The position numbers and the translations under genes were made by a program. A stretch of DNA of 64,000 bases from Brachionus manjavacas (lineage: Eukaryota > Rotifera > Eurotatoria > Ploima > Brachionidae): contig JAHQIY010000004.1 of assembly GCA_019054805.1 (NCBI GenBank), positions 5,766,001 through 5,830,000 of the forward strand, written 5' to 3'. Shown one piece after another: positions 49,913 to 61,549 of this stretch; position 1 is the first letter of the stretch; each line of letters opens with the position of its first letter. Under the pieces are notes generated by a model. The model had not been told where the DNA came from, did no database searches, and was given only the letters and a program-made list of their open reading frames with translations.

Positions 49913-51076
49913 TTAAGAGACGATTATAATTAGTTCACCTCTAAATAAATTATTAAATATTAAATTGATAAAAAATGGAGAAAAGTTATTTAAATAAGTA
50001 ATACGATTCATAACAGCTTGAATCTCTTCAAATAAATCAAAATTAATCATTATTTTATGATTAAAACTTATAAAATGTATCGAATGGTACAAAATAAACG
50101 AAATTGCCCATGGTAAAAAAATTATTAAAAATATAACATTAATACCTATAACACTTACGGCAAAAGTATTTTCTTTTTTTTGAGATTTTTTTACTTTAAT
50201 ATTTTTTTTTTATTGTTACTACTTGTTTTATGATGCGATAACTGAAAACAAAAATTACTGTAAAAGGTATTAAATCTCTAAAAAGGACATTAGCTGCATC
50301 ACTTATTTAATCAGTAATTTTTATCCCGGAACAAATTGTATCCGTTTTGTTTGTTTAAGTTTGATTGTATTCATCAGCATTATCAATGAATTGTTCTTCC
50401 ACTTCAATATAAAATTTAAAATTAACTGCATTGCAAATAAAAAGTGCTAAAGCACATAGTCCATAAATGATAAAATAGGTTTTGTGACTCAAGCGTTTTG
50501 CTTTAATTTGACAAATAGATCGATATAAATCATACGAAATGAGAACTTGAGCAATCGAAGGAAACTGGAGAATTACCGATGTAACTATAATAATAATAAT
50601 AATAATAATATATATAAGCTACAGCAAGACTAGCTTGCGGAGATGACCTACTAGGAGGTCACCTATGGTAGCTCCTTGCACATAACACATAGAAAGTACT
50701 GAAAAAAGAAATCCTGTTTAAAATTTTTAGGTCAAAGAGTTAAGATTCTCGATAGAAAAAAATTTATAAATAAATTTATAAATATTGTAAGAGAAAAATT
50801 TTATAAATAATGATATTTTATATTATAAAATTTACATAAAAATAAGTTGTTATTTCATGGATCAATTTTTAAATATTCTAGGATGTAAATAACTAGCTAA
50901 TTGAATAATGTTATAATATTGAGAAGACACTGTAAGATGTTTAAAAATCCTATGTTGGTGTTTTTGTTAAATTTTTGTCGAGAAAATACCCAGACTATGA
51001 AAAAAAGAAGCACTATACCGAATGGCATTGTTATGACCGCAAAATAAAATTTAATATAAGTTGCTAATTCAGACAT
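49913..51076 (-). pseudogene. seven-transmembrane receptor (rhodopsin-like GPCR) pseudogene
   Basis: Minus-strand pieces in receptor order. TM1-TM2: MSELATYIKFYFAVITMPFG, then FSRQKFNKNTNIGFLNILQC, then LLNIITLFN and a stop. After an AT-rich gap and a retroelement tail come TM3-TM4: VILQFPSIAQVLISYDLYRS, then LSHKTYFIIYGLCALALFIC, ending at a stop. TM5: ISDAANVLFRDLIPFTVIFV. TM6: TFAVSVIGINVIFLIIFLPW. TM7: NRITYLNNFSPFFINLIFNN, then LFRGEL. The SPFFINLIFN block stands for the NPxxY region and SYDLY for the DRY region. At least three in-frame stops, one frameshift between TM5 and TM6, and an insertion between TM2 and TM3 make it non-functional. No ligand class can be named. Confidence 0.75.
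50585..50700 (-). mobile_element. LINE-type 3' tail with (ATT)n repeat inside the GPCR pseudogene
   Basis: On the minus strand, GGTGACCTCCTAGTAGGTCA, then GCAAGCTAGTCTTGCTGTAG, runs into TTATATATATT and an (ATT)n tract (plus-strand AATAAT repeats at about 50588-50611). CR1-like LINEs end in short repeats rather than poly(A). The LINE at 52.0 kb ends with a similar GTAGCTCAACGATAATAATA tail, so the two may be related. Confidence 0.5.
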
Positions 51077-51985
51077 TTGCGATATAAAAATGTTTTAGAG
51101 AAATTCTATTATTTCAAAATTCTATTAATGAAAAATTATGAAATAATCAAAAATAGTATTATTTTAATTATTTTATTTCATTAAGTATGTTTTTAATATT
51201 CTTTAAGTGTATCATAGCTTTAAAAAAATAAAAAATTTCCATAATTAAAAAGCAATTATATTTCCGTATTTAATTTTTAAAACTACAATCTTCTCTAAAA
51301 CGTGAGAGTATTAATCCGAAGACATTCATTTGTTTTCTTTAGTGATTTTTATTTTTGTTTAAAGATTAATTTAATTATATTCTAAATTTCATTTCCTTTT
51401 GAAAATTTAACTAGATTTGGACAAAATCCCATTTAAAAGAATATAATTTTTATGGATTTATTTTTTTCTAAAATATAAGATATGTATGAAATTTTTACTT
51501 AAAATTCTCATGATTGTCATGACTGAAAATATTTTTTAAAAAGTATTAAAAAAAGGTAAGTTGTGAATTTTTGTAAAGTAAAGATTCAGAGTCGATAATT
51601 TTTGGAAAGATTTTTTCCGATCACTTTTTTGATGATCACATATTTATTTAATTAAAATATTTACAAAAAATATTGTATTTAAGTTTAAGTTTATTTTAAA
51701 AATAAGCTTCAATTTTTTTAAAATCGTTACAATATCAAATGATAGCGACTATTCTTCAAATGCAAAATGCTTAGAATTACTAAACTAGTGAAAACTTCTG
51801 AAATTGGGTGATTTACTAATTTTTACAAAAAATATTTTGATTTCAGAGCTTGTTTCACTTGACATGACAAAAAATTTAGGATTGAATACCATGAAAGATA
51901 AAAGTATTCAAAAAAAAAAATATTTTTTGCTTGCAAATTTTAAAAGTTTTCATATTTAAATTGCTTATCTTTTAAAAAATTATCA
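51077..51985. other. AT-rich spacer, nothing recognised
   Basis: About 900 bp upstream of the GPCR pseudogene with no gene, RNA or repeat that I can support. Confidence 0.3.
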
Positions 51986-51987
51986 AA

Positions 51988-52337
51988 TTATTATTATTAT
52001 CGTTGAGCTACGGTAAGTTGAATAACTTCTTGAGCGTATTTGAGAAGAATAAAGTTATTCCTTACGCCATGGTAGCTTCATGTACTGTATTAAACTTGTC
52101 TTTCCGCGCTTTAAAACCATTTACAGTCTTTGCTTCAATTACTTTGTTACCAAGTTTGTTCCAATCATCTGCAACTCTGTTCTTAAAGAATTTTTCGCGC
52201 ACCTTCCAACTTCTAACTAACTCTTTCCCCAGATTTTTCGCATAATTCCTATTACATCTTGTGCTCATTGAAGAGAGGTCAATTTTATTTAAATTTACTT
52301 TAAATGATTCAAAAATTATCTGACAATAATAACTCAA
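51988..52337 (-). pseudogene. 5'-truncated LINE (CR1-like), C-terminus plus 3' tail
   Basis: Open frame encoding the last ~90 residues of a non-LTR retrotransposon polyprotein: KIDLSSMSTRCNRNYAKNLG, then WKVREKFFKNRVADDWNKLG, then VIEAKTVNGFKARKDKF. FFKNRVxxxWNxL and VNGFKxRLDKF are hallmark positions of CR1/jockey-type elements. The stop at 52062 is followed by a ~50-bp UTR and an ATAATAATAATAA tail ending near 51990. Upstream RT is absent, as usual for 5'-truncated copies. The frame is intact, so the insertion is fairly recent. Confidence 0.75.
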
Positions 52338-53048
52338 ATGATAAAATGATAATACAATATCAAAAACTTAACTTTTTACAGAATAAAAAAACTTCAAAAA
52401 ACAAAACTTAGAATTTTTCTTAGTTATTTTAAGTAGACATATTTTTGTATGAAAGAAAAAAAAAAACAAATAGAAATTTTAATAAATTTAGAAGATTATG
52501 ATTTTTTAAATGATTTAATTCGAATTAAATTTAAAATGTCAAAATAAAAAAAAGAAGCCAAAGACCTTTATATTTAGCACCATGTACCAAAAAAATGACT
52601 CAAAAATAGAGCTGGGTAATACACAGCAAATTCAGATTCAATCGATTAAAATAAACAGGCTAATTTGAGTAAAAATTTGCAGAATATTCAAAAATTACAT
52701 GCATTTAATAAAAATTTTAACATTTCAAAATTACTAAATGTAATAAAAAAAAAATTTGTTAAAATAAATTTTAAAGATAGTATATTTAGATATTAATTTG
52801 AGTAAATATTTAAACATTGTAATTTACTTTTCTTTGTTTAAGGTAAAAGTATTATAGATATGTGATTTAAAATTTTTAAGAATCAAGACATAAATATCTA
52901 CTAAAAAAGCTTTTTAATAATAAAATACACTTTGCTCAATAGTTAGCAAAGTTGAGTTCTTGAACAAAATCATCATAGAAATACTAGGATATTTTATAAA
53001 AAAATTTTGAAAAAATAATTATTAGCATTTGAATCGCAATTTACATCA

Positions 53049-54383
53049 ATGAAATCTTTTTTTATTTTTTTATTTTTAAATTTCATTGATTCAATTGTAA
53101 TTCGATCTATTGAGAGTCAACAGCGTCTTTTGATGTTATCTCTGGATGGTTTTCGTCATGATTACATAGAACGCTATGATCTCGCAAACTTCAAATCATT
53201 TCTACGGGAAGATAAGGGTTCCTGTGCGTCTTTTATGAATCCTCAATTTACCACTCAAACGTTTCCTAATCATTGGTCAATGGTAACTGGTTCTTATGTC
53301 GAAAGGCATGGCATTGTTGCCAATTCTTTCTATGATCCCATTCTCAATGAAACATTTAGTCGAAATAATGAAGATTATTCAGATTTAAAATGGTGGAACA
53401 CTACAGAACCGATTTGGTTTAAGACAGTTGACAAAGGACTAAAAACAGGTGCCTATTTTTGGCCAGGAAGCGATACTTTGTTTTCCAATTCATCGCTTTA
53501 TAAAAGACTAGATTTCGATAAATCAGTGAATTTGGATTCCAAAATTGACCAAGTTATGAATTGGTTTCTAAATGAAAATTTTACTTTTGTTTCTCTCTAT
53601 CACCATCAACCAGATGCAGCTGCACATCGGTATGGCATCGATTCAGCCGAGTTCAATAAAGCAATAAAGCAAGTTGACACATCCTTTGGTTACCTAATAA
53701 AAAAATTAAAACAAAGTGGACTTTTTGAGTCAAATGACTTTAATTTAATGATTGTTAGTGACCATGGTATGGTAAATATAGAAAAACATATTTTTTTGGA
53801 TGACTATTTAAATGAAAGAGATCTTCTTATATGGTCCGAGACGGGAAATCTAATTCATTTTAAGCCTTTGATGAATGAAAAAATTTTTTTTGATAGAATT
53901 AGTAAAATTCCGAATACAACAGCATATTTTAAAAAAGATATACCTGAAAATTTGCATTATAAAAATAGTGAAAGAATCAGTGATATAATTTTAATAGCAG
54001 ACGAAGGTGTCGGAATGATTTTAATGTACAATAAAACTTTACGAAGCGGAAAGCAGCCACCATCTGACTACATAGAGAGGAAAAAGGCCTTTATTCAAGA
54101 TTCGGAAAAGGCAAGTCATGGTTTTGATCAGATATATGCTAGCATGAGAGGTATTTTTAGTATACGGACCTAAATTTAGAAAAAATTATAAACCTGATAA
54201 TTACATTGAAAATATTGATATTTATCCTTTGATATGCCATTTATTGGATTTGAAGTGTGAAAATAGAGATGGATCTTTTGCAAGGGTGAAAGTATTTTTA
54301 AATAAAGCTAATAGTCAAATTTATTATATGAAAAATTTATTTTTTCCAATTTTTGTTTTAATTTTTGATCATTTTTATATTTA
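53049..54383 (+). pseudogene. ENPP: ENPP-family ectophosphodiesterase, copy 1 (C-terminal frameshift)
   Basis: Ectonucleotide pyrophosphatase/phosphodiesterase, alkaline-phosphatase superfamily; such enzymes hydrolyse nucleotides or phospholipids outside the cell. The signal peptide is intact (MKSFFIFLFLNFIDSIVIRS). Metal ligands and nucleophile are present: SLDGFRHDY, TQTFPNHWSMVTG (Thr nucleophile), HHQPDAAAHRYGI, VSDHGM, and ASHGFDQ. At 54154-54158 the T-run has 5 bases where copy 2 has 7, so the frame ends early at 54173 after GIFSIRT. The lost part (LVYGPKFRKNYKPD and on to a hydrophobic C-terminus) is still readable to 54383 in another frame. Motif style is closest to the ENPP4/ENPP5 group. 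Single exon. Whether this is a true mutation or a sequencing error is open. Confidence 0.8.
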
Positions 54384-55160
54384 AAAATAATAAATATTTA
54401 ATATTAAAGATTTTTCAGGATTTATCATTAATGGAATCATTTTGGGATACCTAGAGAGAATTAAAAAAAAAGGCCGTATAGCCAAATGAATTGTGTGTAT
54501 TTAGTTTAAATTATGGAGATGTTTGTTTCGTTAGAAATTCGTTATCTTTAATGTATAAAATTTTAACAAAACAAAAAAATGAACTCTCAAAAAGAATTAT
54601 GCTTTTCAAGTATAGAAATCTTACGCTCCAAATATTTTTTTTGGTTCTAAAATTGAACTAAATTCTTATCAAAACATCAGGATATTTTTCAAAAATATTT
54701 TTTTAATAAAACTTTATTTAATCAAAATAAAATATTCTTTAAAAATTTTGATAAAAAAAACAAAAAATTTACAAACTGTTGATTAAAAAAACAATCACAA
54801 ATTACAAAATAAATTGATTTATTCGAATGTCTTTTGATTATTTTCTATTTTTATTTGAATATTGTTTCGTGCTTTTCTCAATTTTGCATGAGTACTATTC
54901 ACTTAAAATTTAGAAAATTTAATTTCTAATTGATTAATTTGTAAACAAAATTACATTTTTCTGAAATATTGAATTCATTTTTCGGTAAAGCGCTCTTTTT
55001 AGTTCCGTTCTCTTTTTTTTCTATTAATTAAAAATAAAATTATATAAATACAAACAACTCACGGTGTTTTATTTACCGTTCAGTAAAAGCTTAGTATTTT
55101 CCTTTTCTTTATTGTAAAGCTAGAATATACAAAAATTAAAAATAAAGATCAATTATTTTT
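54384..55160. other. spacer between ENPP copy 1 and the coiled-coil gene
   Basis: AT-rich 3' region shared by two converging genes. AATAAA-type signal just after 54383. Duplicated almost unchanged at 62887-63660. Nothing else seen. Confidence 0.35.
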
Positions 55161-58100
55161 TTAAACAATTACAATCAACTGTTGAATTGCCTCCTCAATT
55201 TCAATATTTTGAATTTTGATTTTTTCCTTTAGCTTTTTGTTTTCTTCTTTATATTGCTTCAGCTTTTGACTAAGATCTAAAATCTTTAAAAAAATTTAAA
55301 TAAAAAAAATATATAATTCTAAAAAAAATTAAAATTTACTTCAATGCTAATAGTTTGCTTTGCTTCACTAGAATTGCTTAACTCAGACGGACTACTATTC
55401 GAATTCCGTTCTGATTTCAACTCTTCAAGTTCTTTCTCCAATTTTTCAATCACGACCCGTTTTTCTTGCAATTCATTACATAATTCTTCGAATTTTGTAA
55501 ACGCGCTGAAAAATAAATTGTAAAAAGTCTGCTTAAAAATTTAAATCATTTACCTAGAAAATATTTTGTGAACCAAGTTATCTGATACTTTTTCTTCAGC
55601 AAAATCACTTTGAAGCTTTTGAAAAAGCGATTCACCAAACAACTGTTTTAAATATTTGCTCTGCGCTTTAAGACTCTAAAAAATAAATAAATTTTTATCT
55701 ATTTTAAAATATCTAAATTTAATTTACCCTAAAACCATTATAAATATGCGAAAGCTTTTCATAATATTCCCTTATCGAAGCTTCCTTTTGGTCCAATTTA
55801 GTCTTCATGATTTGATTCTTAAATTCATGGATGACATCGTATTTTTGGTCTTTCACAAGGTCAGTTTTCGGCAACTCAGAATTATTCTCTGGTTCTTGGA
55901 AAAGCAAATTTTTTATCAATTTATCTAATTGATGATCAGACAGATTTTGTTTATCTTCTAAATCATTTAAATTTGGATCGCTCAAACATCTCCTAAGATT
56001 GTTGACTTTGACAAGACCAAGATCGTTCAAGTAAGACGTATATTTGTTGAATTTAATTGCCAAGTATCTAGCTTTTCTCTCCGAGTTATCATACAATTGC
56101 TGGAATTTAAATTAGATAAAATTTATAAAATATTTAGATTTACTTTTATTCTTTGATATTTGATTTTTAAGTTTTCTAGTTGTTTTTCCAGAGTGGCAAT
56201 GGTTATTTTTATATTTTTGGTCGGAACACTTTGATTATGATCGTGATTCGAGTAAATCTCGCTCAATTTATCTGATAGAGAATTGGCAAGATTAGAAACA
56301 TTGGAGCGTGACGTGTTTTTTTCTGGTTTAGAATTCGACAATTTTTGTTTATACTGTTCAAGTTCTTCTTTGGTCAAGTTAAGTTTTTGAGCCATTTCAA
56401 AAAGCGATTCGGCATTGCCGTTAGTTATATGATGGAGTTCCAGTTGTTTTCTTAAATAGTCATTTATTTTTTCTGTTGATTCTAGTTTTTGCCTTAAATT
56501 TGAATTTTCTTTATGGATCTCTGTTACTTTTGGGCCTTTATCTAGAGGAAAAATAAGTTCTTGAATTATCAATAAACTAAAATTACTGTCTAATTGTCTC
56601 TTTAAAATGCTGTTTTCACTGTTAGTCTGCTGTATATGAGCAATGAGTTCATCACGAGAATAGTTTTTAAGAGTAAATTCGGTTATTTTAGACGAATTTA
56701 GACTAGATGCTGAATTTGTCAATTTGGTTGTAGAAGATGATTTTACCAATTTGGATTGGGAAAAATTAGAGTCAATTGTTGTGTCTGATTTTTGACTATT
56801 TAGCCCACTGTCATGAGTTGAAGTGTTTCCAGGAGATACCATGGTCAATAGAGAATTTTTTTCACCCAAATTAGGCTGAATATTCAAATTATCACTTGAC
56901 ATAAATCTACCAGTGCTTGATAAAGCTCGATTCTCTCTCAGAATGGTCATTTTCAACAGCTGATTGCGTAGACTACATATTTCACTAAGATATTCGTTGA
57001 CACTTTTATTGTTACTTGTATTTAATTTTTGGTATAATTTTAGTTCCTTTTCCAGCAAATCTGTCACAAATTTAAATTGACCATCATTGGAAAATGAATT
57101 TGGCGATGAATTATTTAGTTTAGAATTGACGATTAGATTGTCTGACAGGTCAGACATTGAGGGGCTTTTAGGTTTATATTTGAAATTATTGAGCTCGGTT
57201 TTTAATTCTTTAATTTGTTTTTCTTTTTCTTGAATTTCAGCTAAAAGTTCACCATTAATTTGTTTAGAACTGTCAGAACTGCTTAAAGATTCTTTCGAAT
57301 AGTTTTCATCGACTAGATTTGATTTAAGTTTAGCAATCAAATCATCCTTTTCTTCAGCAGATATGACCAAATTCTTAATTGGAATTTTATTAAATTAGTT
57401 AAATTAGTTTAAAGGCAAATATTTGAATTACTTGAATTGTATTTTCTTTTTCCTTGATTTTTTTAGTCAAATTATCAATTTCAATTTCTAGTTCGTCAAT
57501 ACGAAATATATGATCTTCTTCCAGTTGTTCCATTTTCAAATTAGCCTTGCTTAGACTGCTTTTAAGCTGATTATTTTCTGATGCTAATATGCTAAGTGCT
57601 TCATCTGAATCTTGAGCTAATACATCACTTTTCATATTTTGCTTTTCGATCAATTTTGCGATTTTTTCGTTTAAATCCTAATAAACATGTTTTTTAAGAT
57701 TTTTTTTTTGAAAAAATTTATAGAATAATATTATTAAATAGAAATATGACGAAACTTTATTTTTTTCTACAAAGTCTGTGCAAAATAGACCAGTTTTGGA
57801 AGCGAACAACAAGACTTTTGCTTCAATTTAAAAAAATCCTAAAATTTTCTAATATTTCGAATTATATTTCTGTTAAGTTTCTTGAAAATTTTTTTTCTAT
57901 TTTTAAACGTCGCCTTTTATTAAAAAATATAGGGGGTGGCCAGATATTGAATTTGAAAAAAAATGATTAACTGATAATGATAAATAGATAAAATATGAGA
58001 GGTGTTTAAAATAGTATATTCTAATCACTAACTTAAAATTGTCCTCTTGAAAATTATTAGGTTATTTATTATTAACTCTAAAATAGATCAAAATTTAGAC

Positions 58101-60954
58101 TTAAAATACAGATTTTTGGCCCAAGCAGGACCAAAAAATACAGTCATATTCCTTGTTATTTGCCGATGACCTGGTGACCTTTTTATCTTCAGAAAATATG
58201 GTAACATTGCAAACATTATAAATAACTATCTAAAAAAAATTTCAGCTGTGGCTGGAAACTGAAGATGTTTCCAGAAAAATGTGGTTACATTTTTTACTCT
58301 GGGAATCCTTCAAAAAACAACAGGCTTAGTCTAAAACTTTTTGGAAATCAAATACTCTACACTGACTCCCCAGTCTTCTTTGGAATAAAATTTGACCAAA
58401 GTCTTTGTTTCAACTTCCAGGTTGAATTCATTCGTTCTAGATGTCATGATCGTGTGATTTTAATCAAAATTTTGTCACACAGATCGTGGAAGTTAAGTAA
58501 AAAACCTTAAATGGAATCTATAATGTTCTTATAGGTTCCATTATAGACTATAGTTTTTTCATCCTATTCCCTGTCTCCCAGACAAACATTCAAAAACTGC
58601 AAGTAATTCAAAATACATGTTTTAAGTCAATCTAAAATACTTACCATATGACACACCGTCTATTTAACTTTCTGGCCTTTTCGAGGAACAAAAGGTAGAT
58701 AGAATTGAATCAAGACTCAGAATTCAGCTTGAAAAGTACATAAAAAAAAGTCCAATATATAAAAACACACTCATTATTTCACTCATATAGGATTAAATTG
58801 ATGTTTTTGTTGAAAGCTCAAGAAGTTCTGAACTTAAAACCTTCCTTTGTAAAGTCTTAAATGAGCTCTTCCAGACAACAGTTTTTCTGTAGTATTTCTA
58901 ATTTCTCTTTCAAATTCTAATTAATTTAACATAACTTTTTTATGGACACTTTTTTTAAATTTAAATACCAATGGCGAAAGGAGTTTATGACTCGAAGCCA
59001 TTTATTTTAAATATTAAATAAACTTTAAAAAAAAAAAAACAGATAATATTTTTTTTAGATATTTATTTGACAGCTAAGACTCGATCAAACAAGTGAATCA
59101 AATTTCAGGATAATTACTCTAAAGATCAAAAGTTAATCAATTAAGAAACCTTATTTTTGATTGTTTTGGAAAAATGGTTATTATTTACTGTTTTTTGGTT
59201 ATAACTTCTCGAAAAATAGTCGGATAAAAACAACCCAAGCCTCATTTTAATCATAATAAAAATTATCTACAAGATGATTCATAAAATTGGCAACACATAA
59301 ATGGTTTCTTATGAGGACAACCAAGGTCAAAGTTTCAAAAAGAAACGAATCTTAGAAATTAAAAAAATCTGTGAAACCTCAAATTTTAAGTATTATGTCA
59401 TTATCGGTTCATTATTTTTTTTTAAATGGAATTTTAGGACAATCATTTATGGCCACGAGTTATATTTAAAAATGTTATCTCATTTTTTAATAAGAAATTC
59501 TCGTTGAACATTTTAAAATAAAGATTACATTGTTTTTATAATTATTCCAAAATTAAAACATGACAATGTTTTTAATCAAAAATTTTCAAATTTAATTTCT
59601 GATTCTTGTAAATGATTTTTTTATGTTATACTTCCGAGAAAATCTAAATGAAGCTTTACTTGCCTTTTCTAATAATTACAATCTTGTTTTATTTAAGAAA
59701 AAAGCTAATAAGTATGCTTTAATGAAATATAAATAAGATTGTAGGATTTTAATTTTTGATAGACTATCTAACATAGTAAGGTTGATGAATACACAATTTT
59801 TCTTAGTAATTATGCAAGCACTCTTTCAAATTACCCATTTATTTAATAAAAATAATATTATAGTAGTTATTGCTACGCTTTTGCGCAATGTTTTAATTAA
59901 AGTAACAAATTACCCATTTTTTTAAGAAGGAAATTTTTTAAGGGTTTAAATAAAGACTCGAAAGCAGAAGTATGATTAAATAATCATATGATAAAAAGAT
60001 CTCTTTAATTATTCTTATCAACCAATTTTTTTTTTGCAATTTTTCATTGCTATCAAAATAGGACATAACTTTTGATATAATTAACTAAAATAATTACAGC
60101 AATCATGGAGTCTTTTTCTTCCAGCTGTTGTTCATAAAAATAGGTTAGTTGGCATTTTTCATTTTTTTTCTTTAATCGTTCTTTAAGAGAGTTTTGGTTG
60201 TTTTGAAGATTTTGAATTAAATGTTCCTTTTCTTCCATTTCTAGTTGATGGTCAGTTACCAGTTCCTAAAAAATTTAAAATTCAAAAATTTTTTAAATTC
60301 ATGAATTCATCATACCTTAGTTTTTCTGTACTCTAAATCTAGTGAATTAGTTAGATTATTATTTCTTAGTTGAATTAACTGCAATTCGTTTTTAAGTATT
60401 TCTACGCTATTTTCACTTTCAAGCAAAATTTCGTTTGCTTTATTCAAATCAGTGTGCAATTGCTTCTGAGTAGATCTCAAATTAATGATCAAATCGTCTT
60501 TTTGTTTTAGCAGATCAAAATGGTTTTTAACAAATTGCTAAATTTGGAATAAATTATTTTAGATAAAACATGAGAATCAATTAAACTTTACTTCATATAA
60601 ATCGTCCTTATCATTTAAGCTTTTTCTTAAATCACTTATAAACAGCTCTAACTTGTGTTGACTCTAAAATTTTCCAATTTACGATGATAAATTATCAAAT
60701 GAAAATTAAAATTACCTTTTCTTTATGACATAATAAATTTACATTTATCAATTGGTTGAGTTGATAGTCTTTATCTTTAACGATTAGAATGTATTTTTGA
60801 AGCAGATTTTCTTTGAGCTGAAGCTGGTTTTCCAAATCAGAAACAATAAACTAAAAAAAATTTTAATAGAATAAATTTTAATATCTAAATATTTAAATTA
60901 CTTGATAATGAGTTTTAAGCGATTCGACTAAATCTTGCTTTATTGATTTAATAT
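55161..60954 (-). CDS. large coiled-coil protein, C-terminal part (possibly centrosomal)
   Basis: Long coiled-coil protein whose family I cannot fix; the spacing of heptads and a Ser-rich middle recall centrosome or Golgi scaffolds. Exons, phase-consistent: 60902-60954, 60716-60850, 60592-60663, 60316-60537, 60098-60265, 57432-57677, 56587-57373, 56144-56541, 55728-56099, 55554-55675, 55340-55505, 55161-55283; about 955 residues seen. Typical stretches: QKQLHTDLNKANEILLESEN, HIFRIDELEIEIDNLTKKIK, YDNSERKARYLAIKFNKYTS, EELKSERNSNSSPSELS. The C-terminus ends QQLIVIV-stop. The 5' part is missing: the duplication junction at about 61085 lies only ~130 bp beyond the first clear exon, so this copy is probably 5'-truncated. 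The 2.4-kb intron 57678-60097 holds a LINE remnant. The intron 56542-56586 is 45 bp, in frame and stop-free. Confidence 0.65.
58080..59039 (+). pseudogene. jockey/RTE-like LINE remnant with poly(A), RT to 3' end
   Basis: In an intron of the coiled-coil gene, antisense to it. The reverse-transcriptase catalytic box is visible as SLLFADDLVTFLSSENM near 58145-58200. It is followed after frameshifts by KLFGNQILYTDSPVFFGIKF (58331 on), RCHDRVILIKILSHRSWKLS, and the C-terminal block TNIQKLQVIQNTCFKS. An AATAAA at 59017-59022 and an A-run at 59027-59039 mark the 3' end. Several stops and shifts make it inactive. It is 5'-truncated. The poly(A) end separates it from the (ATT)n-tailed LINEs at 50.6 and 52.0 kb. 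Confidence 0.75.
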
Positions 60955-61549
60955 CTTAAAATAAATATTTAAGGCCTAGAAAAAAACGTCGATCAAAATC
61001 CCTACGGTTTTGGACAATTTCGTCATGCAAATTTTCATTTGTGCCGTTCGCTGAAATATTTGGACTATAAGCTTTCTTTTTGAAAGTAAAAAAAATGACT
61101 CAAAAATAGAGCTGGGTAATACACAGCAAATTCAGATTCAATCGATTAAAATAAACAGGCTAATTTGAGTAAAAATTTGCAGAATATTCAAAAATTACAT
61201 GCATTTAATAAAAATTTTAACATTTCAAAATTACTAAATGTAATAAAATAAAAATTTGTTAAAATAAATTTTAAAGATAGTATATTTAGATATTAATTTG
61301 AGTAAATATTTAAACATTGTAATTTACTTTTCTTTGTTTAAGGTAAAAGTATTATAGATATGTGATTTAAAATTTTTAAGAATCAAGACATAAATATCTA
61401 CTAAAAAAAGCTTTTTAATAATAAAATACACTTTGCTCAATAGTTAGCAAAGTTGAGTTCTTGAACAAAATCATCATAGAAATACTAGGATATTTTATAA
61501 AAAAATTTTGAAAAAATAATTATTAGCATTTGAATCGCAATTTACATCA

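Larger units (their letters stand above)
52585..55500. repeat. segmental duplication, left copy
   Basis: Nearly identical to 61085-64000 with a constant net offset of 8500 bp. Only a handful of substitutions and several homopolymer length changes are seen. It contains an ENPP gene and the 3' exons of a coiled-coil gene. The left breakpoint lies in an A-run just before ATGACTCAAAAATAGAGC. The right side extends at least to 55500, where the window end cuts the second copy. Confidence 0.9.
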
